NCBI RefSeq assembly: GCF_900129585.1
Contig: NZ_FQWF01000006.1
Coordinates: 124,001-188,000, forward strand
Reading direction: 5' to 3'
DNA from: Flavobacterium micromati
GTDB lineage: Bacteria > Bacteroidota > Bacteroidia > Flavobacteriales > Flavobacteriaceae
Length of the DNA: 64,000 nt
A program made the position numbers and the translations under genes. The notes under the pieces were generated by a model, which saw only the letters and a program-made list of their open reading frames with translations, was not told the origin of the DNA and did no database searches. Shown in pieces: positions 35,313 to 44,814 of the stretch (position 1 is its first letter; the number at the start of each line of letters is the position of its first letter).

Positions 35313-36362
35313 ATGAAAAAAATTTTAATTACCGGTGGTGCTGGTTTTATTGGTTCACACGTTGTTAGGCGTTTTGTAAATAACTATCCAGAATATCAAA
35401 TTTATAATCTGGATGCATTGACTTATGCTGGAAATTTAGAAAATATTGTAGATATCGAATCAGCGCCAAATTATACTTTTGTAAAAGGCGACATAGTTGA
35501 TGCTGGCTTTATAGATGCACTTTTTACCGAACATCAATTTGACGGTGTCTTGCATTTAGCTGCCGAGTCGCATGTAGATCGTTCTATTACAGATCCATTG
35601 TCATTTGTAAAAACGAATGTTATTGGAACAGTAAACCTTTTGAATGCTGCTAAAATGATTTGGAAAGACAACATGCAAGGAAAGCGTTTTTATCACATTA
35701 GCACTGATGAGGTTTACGGTAGTTTAGGTGCTGAGGGATTGTTCACCGAAACAACGGCTTACGACCCAAATTCACCTTATTCAGCTTCAAAAGCGAGTTC
35801 AGACCACTTTGTAAGAGCTTATGGTGAGACCTACGATTTTCCTTATGTGCTTACAAACTGCTCCAATAATTACGGTCCGTTTCATTTTCCTGAAAAACTA
35901 ATTCCGTTATTTATCAATAATATTATTCAAAACAAACCGTTGCCAGTTTACGGAGATGGGAAATATACTCGCGACTGGTTATTTGTTGAAGATCATGCAG
36001 TGGCTATTGACTTAGTTTTCCATAATGGCGTTAATCACGATACCTATAACATTGGTGGTTTTAACGAATGGCAAAATATTGATTTGGTAAAATTACTTTG
36101 CAAAATCATGGATGAAAAGTTAGGAAGAACAACAGGAACCTCAGAAAAGCTAATTGCTTATGTCAAAGATCGTCCAGGACATGACTTGCGATATGCTATT
36201 GATGCGTCGAAGATTAATAAAGAACTGGGTTGGAAACCTTCTGTGACTTTTGAACAAGGATTAGAAAAAACGGTGAACTGGTATTTAGCGAATGAAACTT
36301 GGTTGAAAAACATCACTTCTGGGGAATATGCAACCTATTATGAAAAGCAGTACGCGAATTGA
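35313..36362 (+). CDS. rfbB: dTDP-glucose 4,6-dehydratase
   Basis: 349 residues. Forms dTDP-4-keto-6-deoxyglucose, which feeds both the rhamnose branch (RfbC, RfbD) and the 3-amino-sugar branch (FdtA/FdtB types at 9-12 kb). Rossmann motif TGGAGFIGSHV, catalytic STDEVYGSLG, Tyr/Lys in YSASKASSDH, and NCSNNYGPFHFPEK. A phased ATTCG array precedes it and a broken GxxExxY gene follows 28 bases after its stop. Confidence 0.96.
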   Translation: MKKILITGGAGFIGSHVVRRFVNNYPEYQIYNLDALTYAGNLENIVDIESAPNYTFVKGDIVDAGFIDALFTEHQFDGVLHLAAESHVDRSITDPLSFVKTNVIGTVNLLNAAKMIWKDNMQGKRFYHISTDEVYGSLGAEGLFTETTAYDPNSPYSASKASSDHFVRAYGETYDFPYVLTNCSNNYGPFHFPEKLIPLFINNIIQNKPLPVYGDGKYTRDWLFVEDHAVAIDLVFHNGVNHDTYNIGGFNEWQNIDLVKLLCKIMDEKLGRTTGTSEKLIAYVKDRPGHDLRYAIDASKINKELGWKPSVTFEQGLEKTVNWYLANETWLKNITSGEYATYYEKQYAN

Positions 36363-36390
36363 AAAACAAATTTAAAGCGTATTAAAACGA

Positions 36391-36780
36391 ATGGATGCTA
36401 CCAATAAAATTCTTTATAAAGAAGAAAGTTTTACTATTATTGGCGCTTGTATGAAAGTGCATGGTTCATTAGGAGCAGGATTCTTGGAGGCGGTTTATGA
36501 AGAAGCATTGGAAAGAGAATTTCAAACTCTAAAAATTCCTTTTAAAAGACAAGTTAAATTGGATTTATAAAACTACAATCAGAAATTGAAAAAACAGTAT
36601 CGAGCAGACTTCGTTTGTTATGATACTATTATTTTAGAAATAAAAGCGGTACCACAGATACTAGTGACATTTTATATGCAAGTGCAAAATTATTTAAAAT
36701 GTACAAATATGGAATTAGGAATGTTGATTAATTTTGGCATGCCCTCATTAACTTATAAAAGAATGATTAATTTGAAGTAA
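36391..36780 (+). pseudogene. GxxExxY family gene interrupted by an in-frame stop
   Basis: From ATG 36391 the frame reads MKVHGSLGAGFLEAVYEEAL with the family signature G-F-L-E-A-V-Y. It then meets TAA at 36568-36570 after KLDL and continues in the same frame with YRADFVCYDTIILEIKAV, carrying the nuclease-like D and ExK positions, to TAA 36778-36780. The second half therefore survives intact in frame, so the break is a single nonsense change rather than a deletion. It differs clearly from the intact copy at 4934 and is followed at once by ATTCG repeats. Confidence 0.85.
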
Positions 36781-36812
36781 TTCGTAAAATTCGGATTAAT
36801 TCGTAAAATTCG
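36780..36812 (+). repeat. Phased ATTCG array between the GxxExxY pseudogene and rfbA
   Basis: ATTCG starts at 36780, 36789, 36799 and 36808 (spacing 9, 10, 9). The first overlaps the pseudogene's last stop codon and the last ends 8 bases before the rfbA ATG. Same core as the array at 35205-35298, so the two arrays bracket rfbB plus the pseudogene. Confidence 0.85.
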
Positions 36813-36820
36813 TGAAAAAC

Positions 36821-37690
36821 ATGAAAGGAATAATATTAGCCGGTGGATCCGGTACTCGATTACATCCACTAACACTTGCAATGAGCAAGCAAATGATGCC
36901 CGTTTACGATAAACCAATGATCTATTACCCATTGTCAACATTGATGATGGCCGGTATAAACGAAATATTAATTATCTCGACACCACATGATTTGCCTAAC
37001 TTCAAAAAATTATTAGGGGATGGAAAAAATATTGGCTGTCAATTTAGTTATGCGGAGCAAGCAATTCCAAATGGACTAGCCCAAGCTTTCGTAATTGGGG
37101 AGGATTTTATCGGTGAAGATAGCGTGGCGCTAGTTTTAGGCGACAATATTTTCTTTGGTGCTAATATGGATCAATTGCTAAAGTCAAATACAAAACCAGA
37201 GGGCGGAGTTGTTTTCGCGTACCACGTTTCAGATCCAGAGCGTTACGGAGTGGTAGAATTTGATAAAAATCTAAACGCACTTTCTATTGAAGAAAAACCA
37301 TTGCAACCTAAGTCAAATTATGCGGTTCCTGGTTTGTATTTTTATGATAATTCAGTGGTTGAAATTGCTAAAAACATCAAACCAAGTCCGCGTGGAGAAT
37401 ATGAAATTACTGATGTCAATAAAGTATATTTAGAAAAAGGAGCGTTGAAAGTTGGTATTTTGAGTAGAGGAACAGCTTGGTTGGATACGGGAACTTTCAA
37501 CAGTTTGATGCAAGCTGGTCAATTTGTTCAGGTGATTGAAGAGCGTCAAGGTCTGAAAGTAGGATGTATTGAAGAGATTGCTTGGAGACAAGGTTTTATT
37601 ACAGAACAGCAACTAGCAGAACTAGCAGAACCATTGAGAAAATCAGGTTATGGAGAGTATCTTTTAGGTTTACTGAAACAGAAATTGTAG
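36821..37690 (+). CDS. rfbA: Glucose-1-phosphate thymidylyltransferase
   Basis: 289 residues. Makes dTDP-glucose from dTTP and glucose-1-phosphate, entry to all dTDP-deoxysugars of this locus. Nucleotide-binding motif [30 protein letters not shown], and LGDNIFFG. The start is placed at ATG 36821 (MKGIILAGG); an in-frame GTG at 36812 belongs to the repeat array. It is the last of the split rfb genes. Confidence 0.95.
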   Translation: MKGIILAGGSGTRLHPLTLAMSKQMMPVYDKPMIYYPLSTLMMAGINEILIISTPHDLPNFKKLLGDGKNIGCQFSYAEQAIPNGLAQAFVIGEDFIGEDSVALVLGDNIFFGANMDQLLKSNTKPEGGVVFAYHVSDPERYGVVEFDKNLNALSIEEKPLQPKSNYAVPGLYFYDNSVVEIAKNIKPSPRGEYEITDVNKVYLEKGALKVGILSRGTAWLDTGTFNSLMQAGQFVQVIEERQGLKVGCIEEIAWRQGFITEQQLAELAEPLRKSGYGEYLLGLLKQKL

Positions 37691-37837
37691 TTACAATGCT
37701 TACTTTATAAATTTTAATTCAACAAACGAAAAATTAAATTTACTTTGTGCAATCAGTCTGATTTATAAATGCAACATTAACGGTATATTTGTTTTGCTTC
37801 TATGCTTTCAATTATGCCAGTGAGATAACAACTATTT

Positions 37838-38091
37838 AGTCAATCCAAAAATTACCAACCGGATAAACAGAGAAATGTTACGGTTAGCCTTTGAAGAAAA
37901 AAACATAGAATCACGTCCGCTTTGGAAACCTTTCCATTTACAACCCGTTTTTTAGTCAGTATGACTTTTACGGTAATAATGTTGCAGAAAATCTTTTTGA
38001 AAACGGTCTTTGTTTACCATCGGGGCCGATATTATCAGAGGCGTATCAAAATAGAATAAAAGCTTCTTTGCAAAAATTATTTGGGATCTAA
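37838..38091 (+). pseudogene. 3' remnant of a third PglE-type aminotransferase
   Basis: Encodes INREMLRLAFEEKNIESRPL and WKPFHLQPVF, matching the end of the aminotransferases at 23598 and 27390. A run of six T at 37948-37953 shifts the frame; with five T the sequence continues SQYDFYGNNVAENLFENGLC and LPSG to TAA 38089-38091. The first 300 codons are absent. The gap 37691-38256 between rfbA and the 4,6-dehydratase otherwise holds only AT-rich sequence. Confidence 0.85.
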
Positions 38092-38256
38092 AAAGCAAAT
38101 CCTCCAGTATTGGTGATCAAAAACAACTCGAGATTGGCAGTAATTTTAGATAGTATATTATGTTGCGAAAAATAAACACCCTGAATATCCATTTTACAAA
38201 TGATTAACAACTATTTTTACAACAATAAAAGACATTAATTTTTAATAAGAGCTATT

Positions 38257-40218
38257 TTGAATTCTAATTTCGATTTTTCAGCAATCAAGCAGTTTATTTT
38301 TTCGAGAGAAAATTTGAAACTAAATTTGCTTAATTTAGGATACCTTCCCAGATGGGTCATTGTTCTCATTGATTTATCTGTTCTTTTATTAGCTTATTTG
38401 TTTACTCTTGTCATATTTAGAGGTACAGGTCTAGACTATATAGTTACGCCCCACATCATCAGTTTTTCAGTCTGTTTCTTTATTGTAAATGTTTTCTTTT
38501 TTTGGTTGTTTAGAACATACTCAGGAATTATTAGGCATTCGTCTTACATTGATGCTGTCAAGTTGCTATTTTCTCAAACAGGAGTATTAACTATTTTTCT
38601 GCTTTTTAATTTTATTTATGAATTGTATACGGGTGAAAAAGCATTTTTAAATACTGCATTCTTTATAAATATAGTACTTTCATTTTGCGGTCTTTTTATT
38701 TATCGAATAATAATAAAACAAACGTTCGAACTCTACTTTTCTGAAATAGGAGCTGAGAAGTTAATTAGGACTATTATTTATGGTACTGATGCCAATGCAA
38801 TTTCAGTTGCTAATGCGTTAAAGTTTGAAACACCTACTCGTTTTAAAATTGTAGGCTTCGTTGACAAAAAAAATAAAAATGCCTCTAAAAGAATGCTGGA
38901 TTTACCCATTTTAGTCCAAAAGAAAAAGTTACCCACATTAATGCGTTCAATAGGTGCCGAAGGTTTAATAATTGCTGATAAAAGTTTATCAAAAGATGAA
39001 GAACTAACTATTATTGAACAATGTCTCGAGTTCAATTATAAAGTGTATCATGTTCCTTCGATAATTAACTGGCAGGATCAAAAAGAGATTTCTCAAAATG
39101 TAAAAACATTACAAATTGAAGATCTTCTTGAACGCAAGCCTATTGTGCTTGACGGTCAATTAATTTCTAAACAATTAAAGGACAAGACTATTTTAATTAC
39201 TGGAGCTGCAGGGTCAATCGGTAGCGAAATTGCGAGACAAGTGTTGGGTTTCGACCCTAAAACGATAATTCTATTAGATCAGGCCGAAACTCCGTTACAT
39301 CATTTAAAATTAGAGACCGAAGCTTTAAACTCAAATAGTGAAATAATTACAATAGTAGCAGATATCAGAAAAAGAGAGGCTATGGACAGGGTTTTTAGAA
39401 ACTATAATCCCCAAGTCGTCTTCCATGCAGCAGCTTATAAACACGTACCGCTGATGGAGGAAAATCCGTCAGAGGCAATTCTCACTAATATTGAAGGCAC
39501 AAAAATTATCGCTGATCTTTCTTGCGTTTACAAAGTCAAAAAATTTGTAATGGTTTCGACCGATAAAGCAGTAAATCCGAGTAATGTGATGGGAGCCAGT
39601 AAAAGGATAGCAGAAAAATATGTGCAATCGCTGCAATCTAGAAATAATAAATTGGTAGGAAAAGCAGCAACCAAGTTTATTACAACTCGTTTTGGAAATG
39701 TTTTAGGTTCTAATGGTTCTGTAGTGCCGTTATTTACAAAACAAATCGCAATGGGTGGACCAGTAACCATAACTCACGCCGATATTATACGATATTTTAT
39801 GACTATTCCAGAGGCGTGCCAACTTGTTTTGGAGGCAGGTGCAATGGGAAATGGAGGAGAGATTTATATATTTGATATGGGAAAACCAGTAAAAATAATT
39901 GATCTGGCAAGGAAAATGATTAAGTTAGCAGGCTTCACTCCCGATAAGGAAATTAAAATTGAAATCGTTGGTTTACGCCCAGGCGAAAAGTTATTTGAAG
40001 AATTACTAAACGACACTTCAAAAACTTTACCCACACATCACGAAAAGATCATGATCGCTGAAGAAATTCAAGATGAATTTGAAATCTTAAATGCTGATAT
40101 TGAGGAACTAATTTATAAAGCTAACTTCTTTGGTAACGAAGATATCGTGATGCAAATGAAAAAAATAGTACCCGAATTTAGAAGTATGAATTCGAGTTTT
40201 CAATTGTTAGATAAATAA
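38257..40218 (+). CDS. Membrane-bound UDP-GlcNAc 4,6-dehydratase (WbpM/PglF/CapD-type)
   Basis: 653 residues. Four or five membrane helices fill residues 30-150, then a first Rossmann-like domain, then the catalytic dehydratase with TGAAGSIGSEI at about residue 315, FHAAAYKHVPLMEE, and VSTDKAVNPSNVMGASKR. Met445 replaces the usual catalytic Tyr, with Lys449 kept, as in WbpM and PglF. It should produce UDP-4-keto-6-deoxy-GlcNAc for the aminotransferase and WbpV-like reductase upstream. The start is TTG at 38257; an in-frame stop lies just upstream and no ATG occurs in the first part. Confidence 0.9.
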   Translation: MNSNFDFSAIKQFIFSRENLKLNLLNLGYLPRWVIVLIDLSVLLLAYLFTLVIFRGTGLDYIVTPHIISFSVCFFIVNVFFFWLFRTYSGIIRHSSYIDAVKLLFSQTGVLTIFLLFNFIYELYTGEKAFLNTAFFINIVLSFCGLFIYRIIIKQTFELYFSEIGAEKLIRTIIYGTDANAISVANALKFETPTRFKIVGFVDKKNKNASKRMLDLPILVQKKKLPTLMRSIGAEGLIIADKSLSKDEELTIIEQCLEFNYKVYHVPSIINWQDQKEISQNVKTLQIEDLLERKPIVLDGQLISKQLKDKTILITGAAGSIGSEIARQVLGFDPKTIILLDQAETPLHHLKLETEALNSNSEIITIVADIRKREAMDRVFRNYNPQVVFHAAAYKHVPLMEENPSEAILTNIEGTKIIADLSCVYKVKKFVMVSTDKAVNPSNVMGASKRIAEKYVQSLQSRNNKLVGKAATKFITTRFGNVLGSNGSVVPLFTKQIAMGGPVTITHADIIRYFMTIPEACQLVLEAGAMGNGGEIYIFDMGKPVKIIDLARKMIKLAGFTPDKEIKIEIVGLRPGEKLFEELLNDTSKTLPTHHEKIMIAEEIQDEFEILNADIEELIYKANFFGNEDIVMQMKKIVPEFRSMNSSFQLLDK

Positions 40219-40616
40219 TAGTCAATCGAATATTTAAGAAAAAAAGCTCTCAAAAGTTTAGCACAATACCCCCATAAAGTTAGATACTTTTTGGGGGTAT
40301 TTTTTATATCTAATTCACCTAAGTAAAATGTGATAAAATTTCAAGATTTTTTTAGTGCAAATAATCCGAGCGAAAATTAACAACACCATTCATTCTTTGA
40401 AAAGGCCGTAATAGTTTTGTCAAATCGAGCCCTTTTACTAACGCTCAGGAAAGGCTGCCGTCGAGATTACGAATCACTTATAAAAGGAGTTTTTCCCTTC
40501 GGTTACGTTGTACACATAGGACTCCACATGAAAAATAATAAGGCTTATTTCCAGTAAATTTAAAACACAAACGGGATAATGGATGTTCTTTTAAAATGTA
40601 ACTTAATTTTCAACTG
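40219..40616. other. 398-base gap with terminator and dispersed-repeat fragment
   Basis: After the terminator, bases 40415-40450 contain TTTTGTCAAATCGAGCCC and a downstream CGCTCAGGAA, also found together at 48501-48540 and related to the 145-bp repeats at 51997 and 52547. No reading frame of note. Confidence 0.6.
40265..40306 (+). terminator. Intrinsic terminator after the polysaccharide locus
   Basis: Stem ATACCCCCA (40266-40274) pairs with TGGGGGTAT (40292-40300) and is followed by a T-run. It lies 47 bases after the 4,6-dehydratase stop. Confidence 0.85.
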
Positions 40617-41357
40617 TTACCCAAATCTAAAGAATTCGTTATTACTGATCGCCTCTTTTAGCGGAGCTAAATCCTTTAAATAAACGGGCTGATTAAATGC
40701 TGCAATGTGTTTATGATGATGTACATCTGAACCTACATAACTATACAATCCTTTTATGAGTAATTGCTCTGCTATTTTCCGAATTCCTGAACCGTAATAC
40801 CCAACCACTGATAGCAAATTCAATTGAAACAAGCATCCTGCTTTTTTTAATTTGTTATACTCATTTAAATTATTATGATAAAAAAGGTACCGCTCAGGAT
40901 GCGCTAAAACTGGAATATATCCTGCAACCTGTAAATCAAATAGAATTGAATATAATTGTATGGGTGGATTAATATATGACATTTCTACTAATACATAATT
41001 ATCTTTTAGTGTTAGCAATTGACCAGCCTGAAAAAGACTGACAAACTGGTCATCCATTAAATATTCGGCTGCTGCTTTTAATGGCGCTTTAAAATCTTTT
41101 TTTTCTAATAAAAGAACCGTTTCTTTTTCCTTTAATTTAATTCCTTCGAACGTATTATCCCAAACATGTTGAATAATATGTGGCGTAGTAATAAATTGAC
41201 AAGTTCCAAAATTTTGCAATGCAGATGTAAGCCGCAACGTATCTTCAAATGTTAATGCTCCATCGTCAATTGCAGGCAAAAGGTGTGAATGAATATCAAT
41301 ATAATTGCTAGGAATTAAATTCTTAAGTCGAGTTTTTGATTTAAAAAATGTTAGCAT
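40617..41357 (-). CDS. CpsB/CapC-type tyrosine-protein phosphatase (PHP fold)
   Basis: 246 residues. Metal-binding motifs of the PHP/CpsB family: DIHSHLLPAIDDGA near residue 22, a histidine in TTPHI, LAHPERY, and GSDVHHHKH near the C-terminus. Such enzymes dephosphorylate BY-type tyrosine kinases that control capsule synthesis. No BY-kinase is seen in this window and the Wzz-type gene lacks a kinase domain, so its partner must lie elsewhere. It faces the polysaccharide locus. Confidence 0.9.
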   Translation of the reverse strand: MLTFFKSKTRLKNLIPSNYIDIHSHLLPAIDDGALTFEDTLRLTSALQNFGTCQFITTPHIIQHVWDNTFEGIKLKEKETVLLLEKKDFKAPLKAAAEYLMDDQFVSLFQAGQLLTLKDNYVLVEMSYINPPIQLYSILFDLQVAGYIPVLAHPERYLFYHNNLNEYNKLKKAGCLFQLNLLSVVGYYGSGIRKIAEQLLIKGLYSYVGSDVHHHKHIAAFNQPVYLKDLAPLKEAISNNEFFRFG

Positions 41358-41628
41358 GTTACAAATTTATAGAAAAGTTATGGTTTTTAGTGTGCGATTC
41401 TTCCATTTTTAGTATTAAAAAAATAATATTATCAAAAATTTTTTAGCTGTACAATTTATAAATTGTTTCTGCAGGGTAAGAATATACTTCCTAAGATCAT
41501 AAAATAATAGCGATATTCATTTAACTTATTAATAACATAAAAAAATAGGCTGTTAAAATTAAAAAGTTCTTGTTTTTTAAATAATTTATTATGATTTTTG
41601 CCTCATAACTAATTCAAACAAATTTAAT

Positions 41629-44600
41629 ATGAGATTAAAATTCAAATGGATTTTCACGCTACTAGTAGCGTTGTCTATGCAGTTTTCTTTCGCACAGGAA
41701 AGAACTGTTTCGGGAGTTGTTTCTGATGCAACTGGTCCTATTCCGGGCGCAAATGTATTAATTAAGGGTACAAAGAAAGGAGTTTCCACTAACTTCGATG
41801 GTACCTATAGTATCACAGTTAACCCAGGGGCAACATTAGAGTTTCGTTCACTTGGTTTCCTATCACAAACTAAGGTTGTTGGCACATCATCGTCAATAAA
41901 TGTAACTTTGGCAACAGATGCACAGTCACTTAACGAGGTTGTGGTAACATCATTTGGAATTAAAAGAGATAAAAAATCTCTGGGTTACTCTACTCCAGTA
42001 ATAAAAGCAAAAGAGCTAACAGCTGCAAGAGCTACAAACGTAACCAACCAACTTGTAGGTAAGGTTGCTGGTGTACGTGTAACTGGATCAGGAGGAGCTT
42101 TTAGTGGTTCTAGCGTGATAATAAGAGGTTTAACTACTTTTACTGGAAGTAACCAACCTTTGTATGTTGTGGACGGCGTGCCTATTGATAACAGTGGTGG
42201 AGGTACTGCTTTACAAAGAGGTTCATCGCCATCAAACCGTGCTATCGATATTAATCCTGAAGATATTGAAAACGTAACTGTTCTAAAAGATGCTGCTTCA
42301 ACAGTTCTTTATGGATCTAGAGGTGCATCTGGTGTTATTTTAATTACCACTAAAAAGGGTAAAAAAGGAGAGAAAGCAACAATTACTTTTGATTCAAGTT
42401 ACAATATCGTAAATGTAAATCGTTTGCCGGATTATCAAAATGAATATGCGCAGGGGCTCAATGGTACGTTAACACCTGCTCAAATTGGTTCTGGTTTAGT
42501 GCCAAACAGATCAAATTCCGTAGGCCTTATGAACTCAGCTTCATTTGGACCTAAGATTATGGGTCAAAATATTATCAATGCTTATGGTCAACCTGTAGTA
42601 TTACAGGCTTATCCAAACAACGTGCGCGATTTTTTTAAAACTGGTTTCAACGCTCAAAACAACTTAAGTTTTACCGGCGGTTCTGAAAAATCTAGTTTTA
42701 GACTTGCTCTTGGTAATACAAGAGAAACTTCTGTTATTGACAATAACAATTTATCTCGAACTAACATAACCTTTTCAGGAAACACTCAAATGTCTGATAG
42801 GTTGAACGTAGGAGCTAATATTACCTACACTAATACATCTTCGCAAAGAACTGTACAAGGTAATAATTTGTCTAACCCATTGTTTAGAGGGTGGTTTACT
42901 CCGAGATCATATGACTTAACTGGCTTGCCTTTTGAAAATTCGCTAGGACAGCAATTGTATCCTGGTGGCGAAGACAACCCTTATTGGACTGTTAAAAACA
43001 ATTTGTCCAATGATAAAGTAAATAGAATATTGGCTAATTTTAATGCTAAATACGAGCTTGCTTCATGGTTGAGTGCTGACCTTAAAATCGGAACAGATTT
43101 TTTCAATAGGAATAACCGCGGTTTTGACGAGGTTGGAAACAGAGGTGCAGGTTTTACTCAGGGTGCAGTCAATATTGGTAGCGTACGTGAGAATGCCACC
43201 AACGTTCACAATTTAAACCAGTACTTTACCTTAAACGCTAACAAAAAGTTCAATAATTTCACTTTGTCGGGGACAGTTGGAAATGAATTTACTAACAACT
43301 ATCGCTTCGATTCTGATGTTACAGGTCTAAATTTAGTAATACCTGGTTTTGCCAATTTATCTAATGCTACAACGTTTGCTCCGAGCTCTGATTTCGCAAT
43401 CACAAAATTGTTTGGAGTTTTTGCCGATGTTGCGCTAGAGTATAAAAATTTCTTGTCCGTAAATGTCAAAGCAAGAAATGACTGGGATTCTACGTTAGCT
43501 CCAGAGAATAATTCTATTTTCTATCCAGCAGTGTCAGGAAGTTTTGTATTGACTGAGGCATTTCCAGCGATCAAGTTTGGAGATAAAATTAATTTAATAA
43601 AGTTTAGAGCAAGTGCGGGTGAAGTAGGAAAAGGTGCGCCTGCTTTTGCAACTGATACTTATTTTAACCAAGCTCTTGCTGAAGATGGTTTTGGTCCACG
43701 AATTGTTTTCCCTTTTAATCAGAATGCTGGTTTTAGTCTATCGCCACAAGCGGGTAATGCAGCACTTACGCCAGAGTTTACTAGCGAAGTTGCTTTTGGA
43801 ACTGAAATGGCATTTTTTAATAATCGATTAAATATTGATGCTACCTATTACGAACGTAATACTCGTAATGTAATTTTGAGTGTACCTGTGTCAGCGGCAT
43901 CAGGAGTTACAAACGCTTTAAGAAATGCAGGAAAGCTTTCAACTAAAGGTCTTGAAATTCAAGTATCTGGAACACCAATCAAAACCCAAAATTTTTCATG
44001 GGATTTAGGAGCAAATTACACTCAGTATGTATCTACAGTTGAAGAACTGGCTCCAGGAGTAACGAATATATTCTTAGGTGGTTTCGTAAGTCCTAGTGTT
44101 CGTTTGGTTGCAGGCGATGAATATGGTCAACTTTATGGTACTACATATCAACGTAATCCTGCTGGGCAAATGTTAATTAATCCTACAACCGGTTTACCAT
44201 TATTAGCTGCTGGTGAAGTAGCAATAGGGAACCCAAACCCTGATTTTACAATGGGTATAACTAATACTTTTACTTACAAAAACTTTAGCTTGTTCGTTTT
44301 ACTTGATATTAAAGAAGGTGGAGATCAGTATTCAAGAAATATTGCTGACTTACAAAGAAACGGTGTGGCCGCAGAAACAGCTGAATTCCCTAGATTTGGA
44401 GCGGATAATGTGACTCCTAATAGACCATATCTTTATGAAGGTGTTTTTGCTTCAGGCCCGAACGCAGGGCAGCCAAACAATATAAACGTGAATGCTCAGG
44501 ATTTTTATGGCAATCAGGGTAAGTATCTTGCTGCTGAAGGATTTATATATGACACCTCTTGGTTTAGAGTTAGAGAGGTAGCTTTTTCTTATAATTTAAA

Positions 44601-44799
44601 TTCTAGGTTTTTAGCGAATACTGGAATTAAACAATTTGAAGTTGGAGTATTTGGAAGGAATTTATTCTTGCACGCACCTAATTATCCACATCTTGACCCA
44701 GAACAAAATGCGTTAGGGATAAGCAATGCACAAGGTTTAGAGTTTAATGCTCAACCGCAGACGAGAACAATTGGTTTTAATCTTAAAGTAGTACTTTAG
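41629..44799 (+). CDS. SusC/RagA-type TonB-linked outer-membrane transporter
   Basis: 1056 residues. A signal peptide ends near FSFAQ (residue 23), followed by a carboxypeptidase-regulatory-like beta domain (TVSGVVSDATGPIPGANVLI), a TonB box region (LNEVVVTSFG), a plug domain (VAGVRVTGSGGAFSGSSVII), and a large beta-barrel ending in an aromatic-poor LKVVL tail. It imports a glycan or peptide with the lipoprotein encoded 15 bases downstream. No carbohydrate-active enzyme or regulator is adjacent, so the substrate is unknown. Confidence 0.93.
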   Translation: MRLKFKWIFTLLVALSMQFSFAQERTVSGVVSDATGPIPGANVLIKGTKKGVSTNFDGTYSITVNPGATLEFRSLGFLSQTKVVGTSSSINVTLATDAQSLNEVVVTSFGIKRDKKSLGYSTPVIKAKELTAARATNVTNQLVGKVAGVRVTGSGGAFSGSSVIIRGLTTFTGSNQPLYVVDGVPIDNSGGGTALQRGSSPSNRAIDINPEDIENVTVLKDAASTVLYGSRGASGVILITTKKGKKGEKATITFDSSYNIVNVNRLPDYQNEYAQGLNGTLTPAQIGSGLVPNRSNSVGLMNSASFGPKIMGQNIINAYGQPVVLQAYPNNVRDFFKTGFNAQNNLSFTGGSEKSSFRLALGNTRETSVIDNNNLSRTNITFSGNTQMSDRLNVGANITYTNTSSQRTVQGNNLSNPLFRGWFTPRSYDLTGLPFENSLGQQLYPGGEDNPYWTVKNNLSNDKVNRILANFNAKYELASWLSADLKIGTDFFNRNNRGFDEVGNRGAGFTQGAVNIGSVRENATNVHNLNQYFTLNANKKFNNFTLSGTVGNEFTNNYRFDSDVTGLNLVIPGFANLSNATTFAPSSDFAITKLFGVFADVALEYKNFLSVNVKARNDWDSTLAPENNSIFYPAVSGSFVLTEAFPAIKFGDKINLIKFRASAGEVGKGAPAFATDTYFNQALAEDGFGPRIVFPFNQNAGFSLSPQAGNAALTPEFTSEVAFGTEMAFFNNRLNIDATYYERNTRNVILSVPVSAASGVTNALRNAGKLSTKGLEIQVSGTPIKTQNFSWDLGANYTQYVSTVEELAPGVTNIFLGGFVSPSVRLVAGDEYGQLYGTTYQRNPAGQMLINPTTGLPLLAAGEVAIGNPNPDFTMGITNTFTYKNFSLFVLLDIKEGGDQYSRNIADLQRNGVAAETAEFPRFGADNVTPNRPYLYEGVFASGPNAGQPNNINVNAQDFYGNQGKYLAAEGFIYDTSWFRVREVAFSYNLNSRFLANTGIKQFEVGVFGRNLFLHAPNYPHLDPEQNALGISNAQGLEFNAQPQTRTIGFNLKVVL

Positions 44800-44814
44800 A
44801 AATAAATTTAGCAA

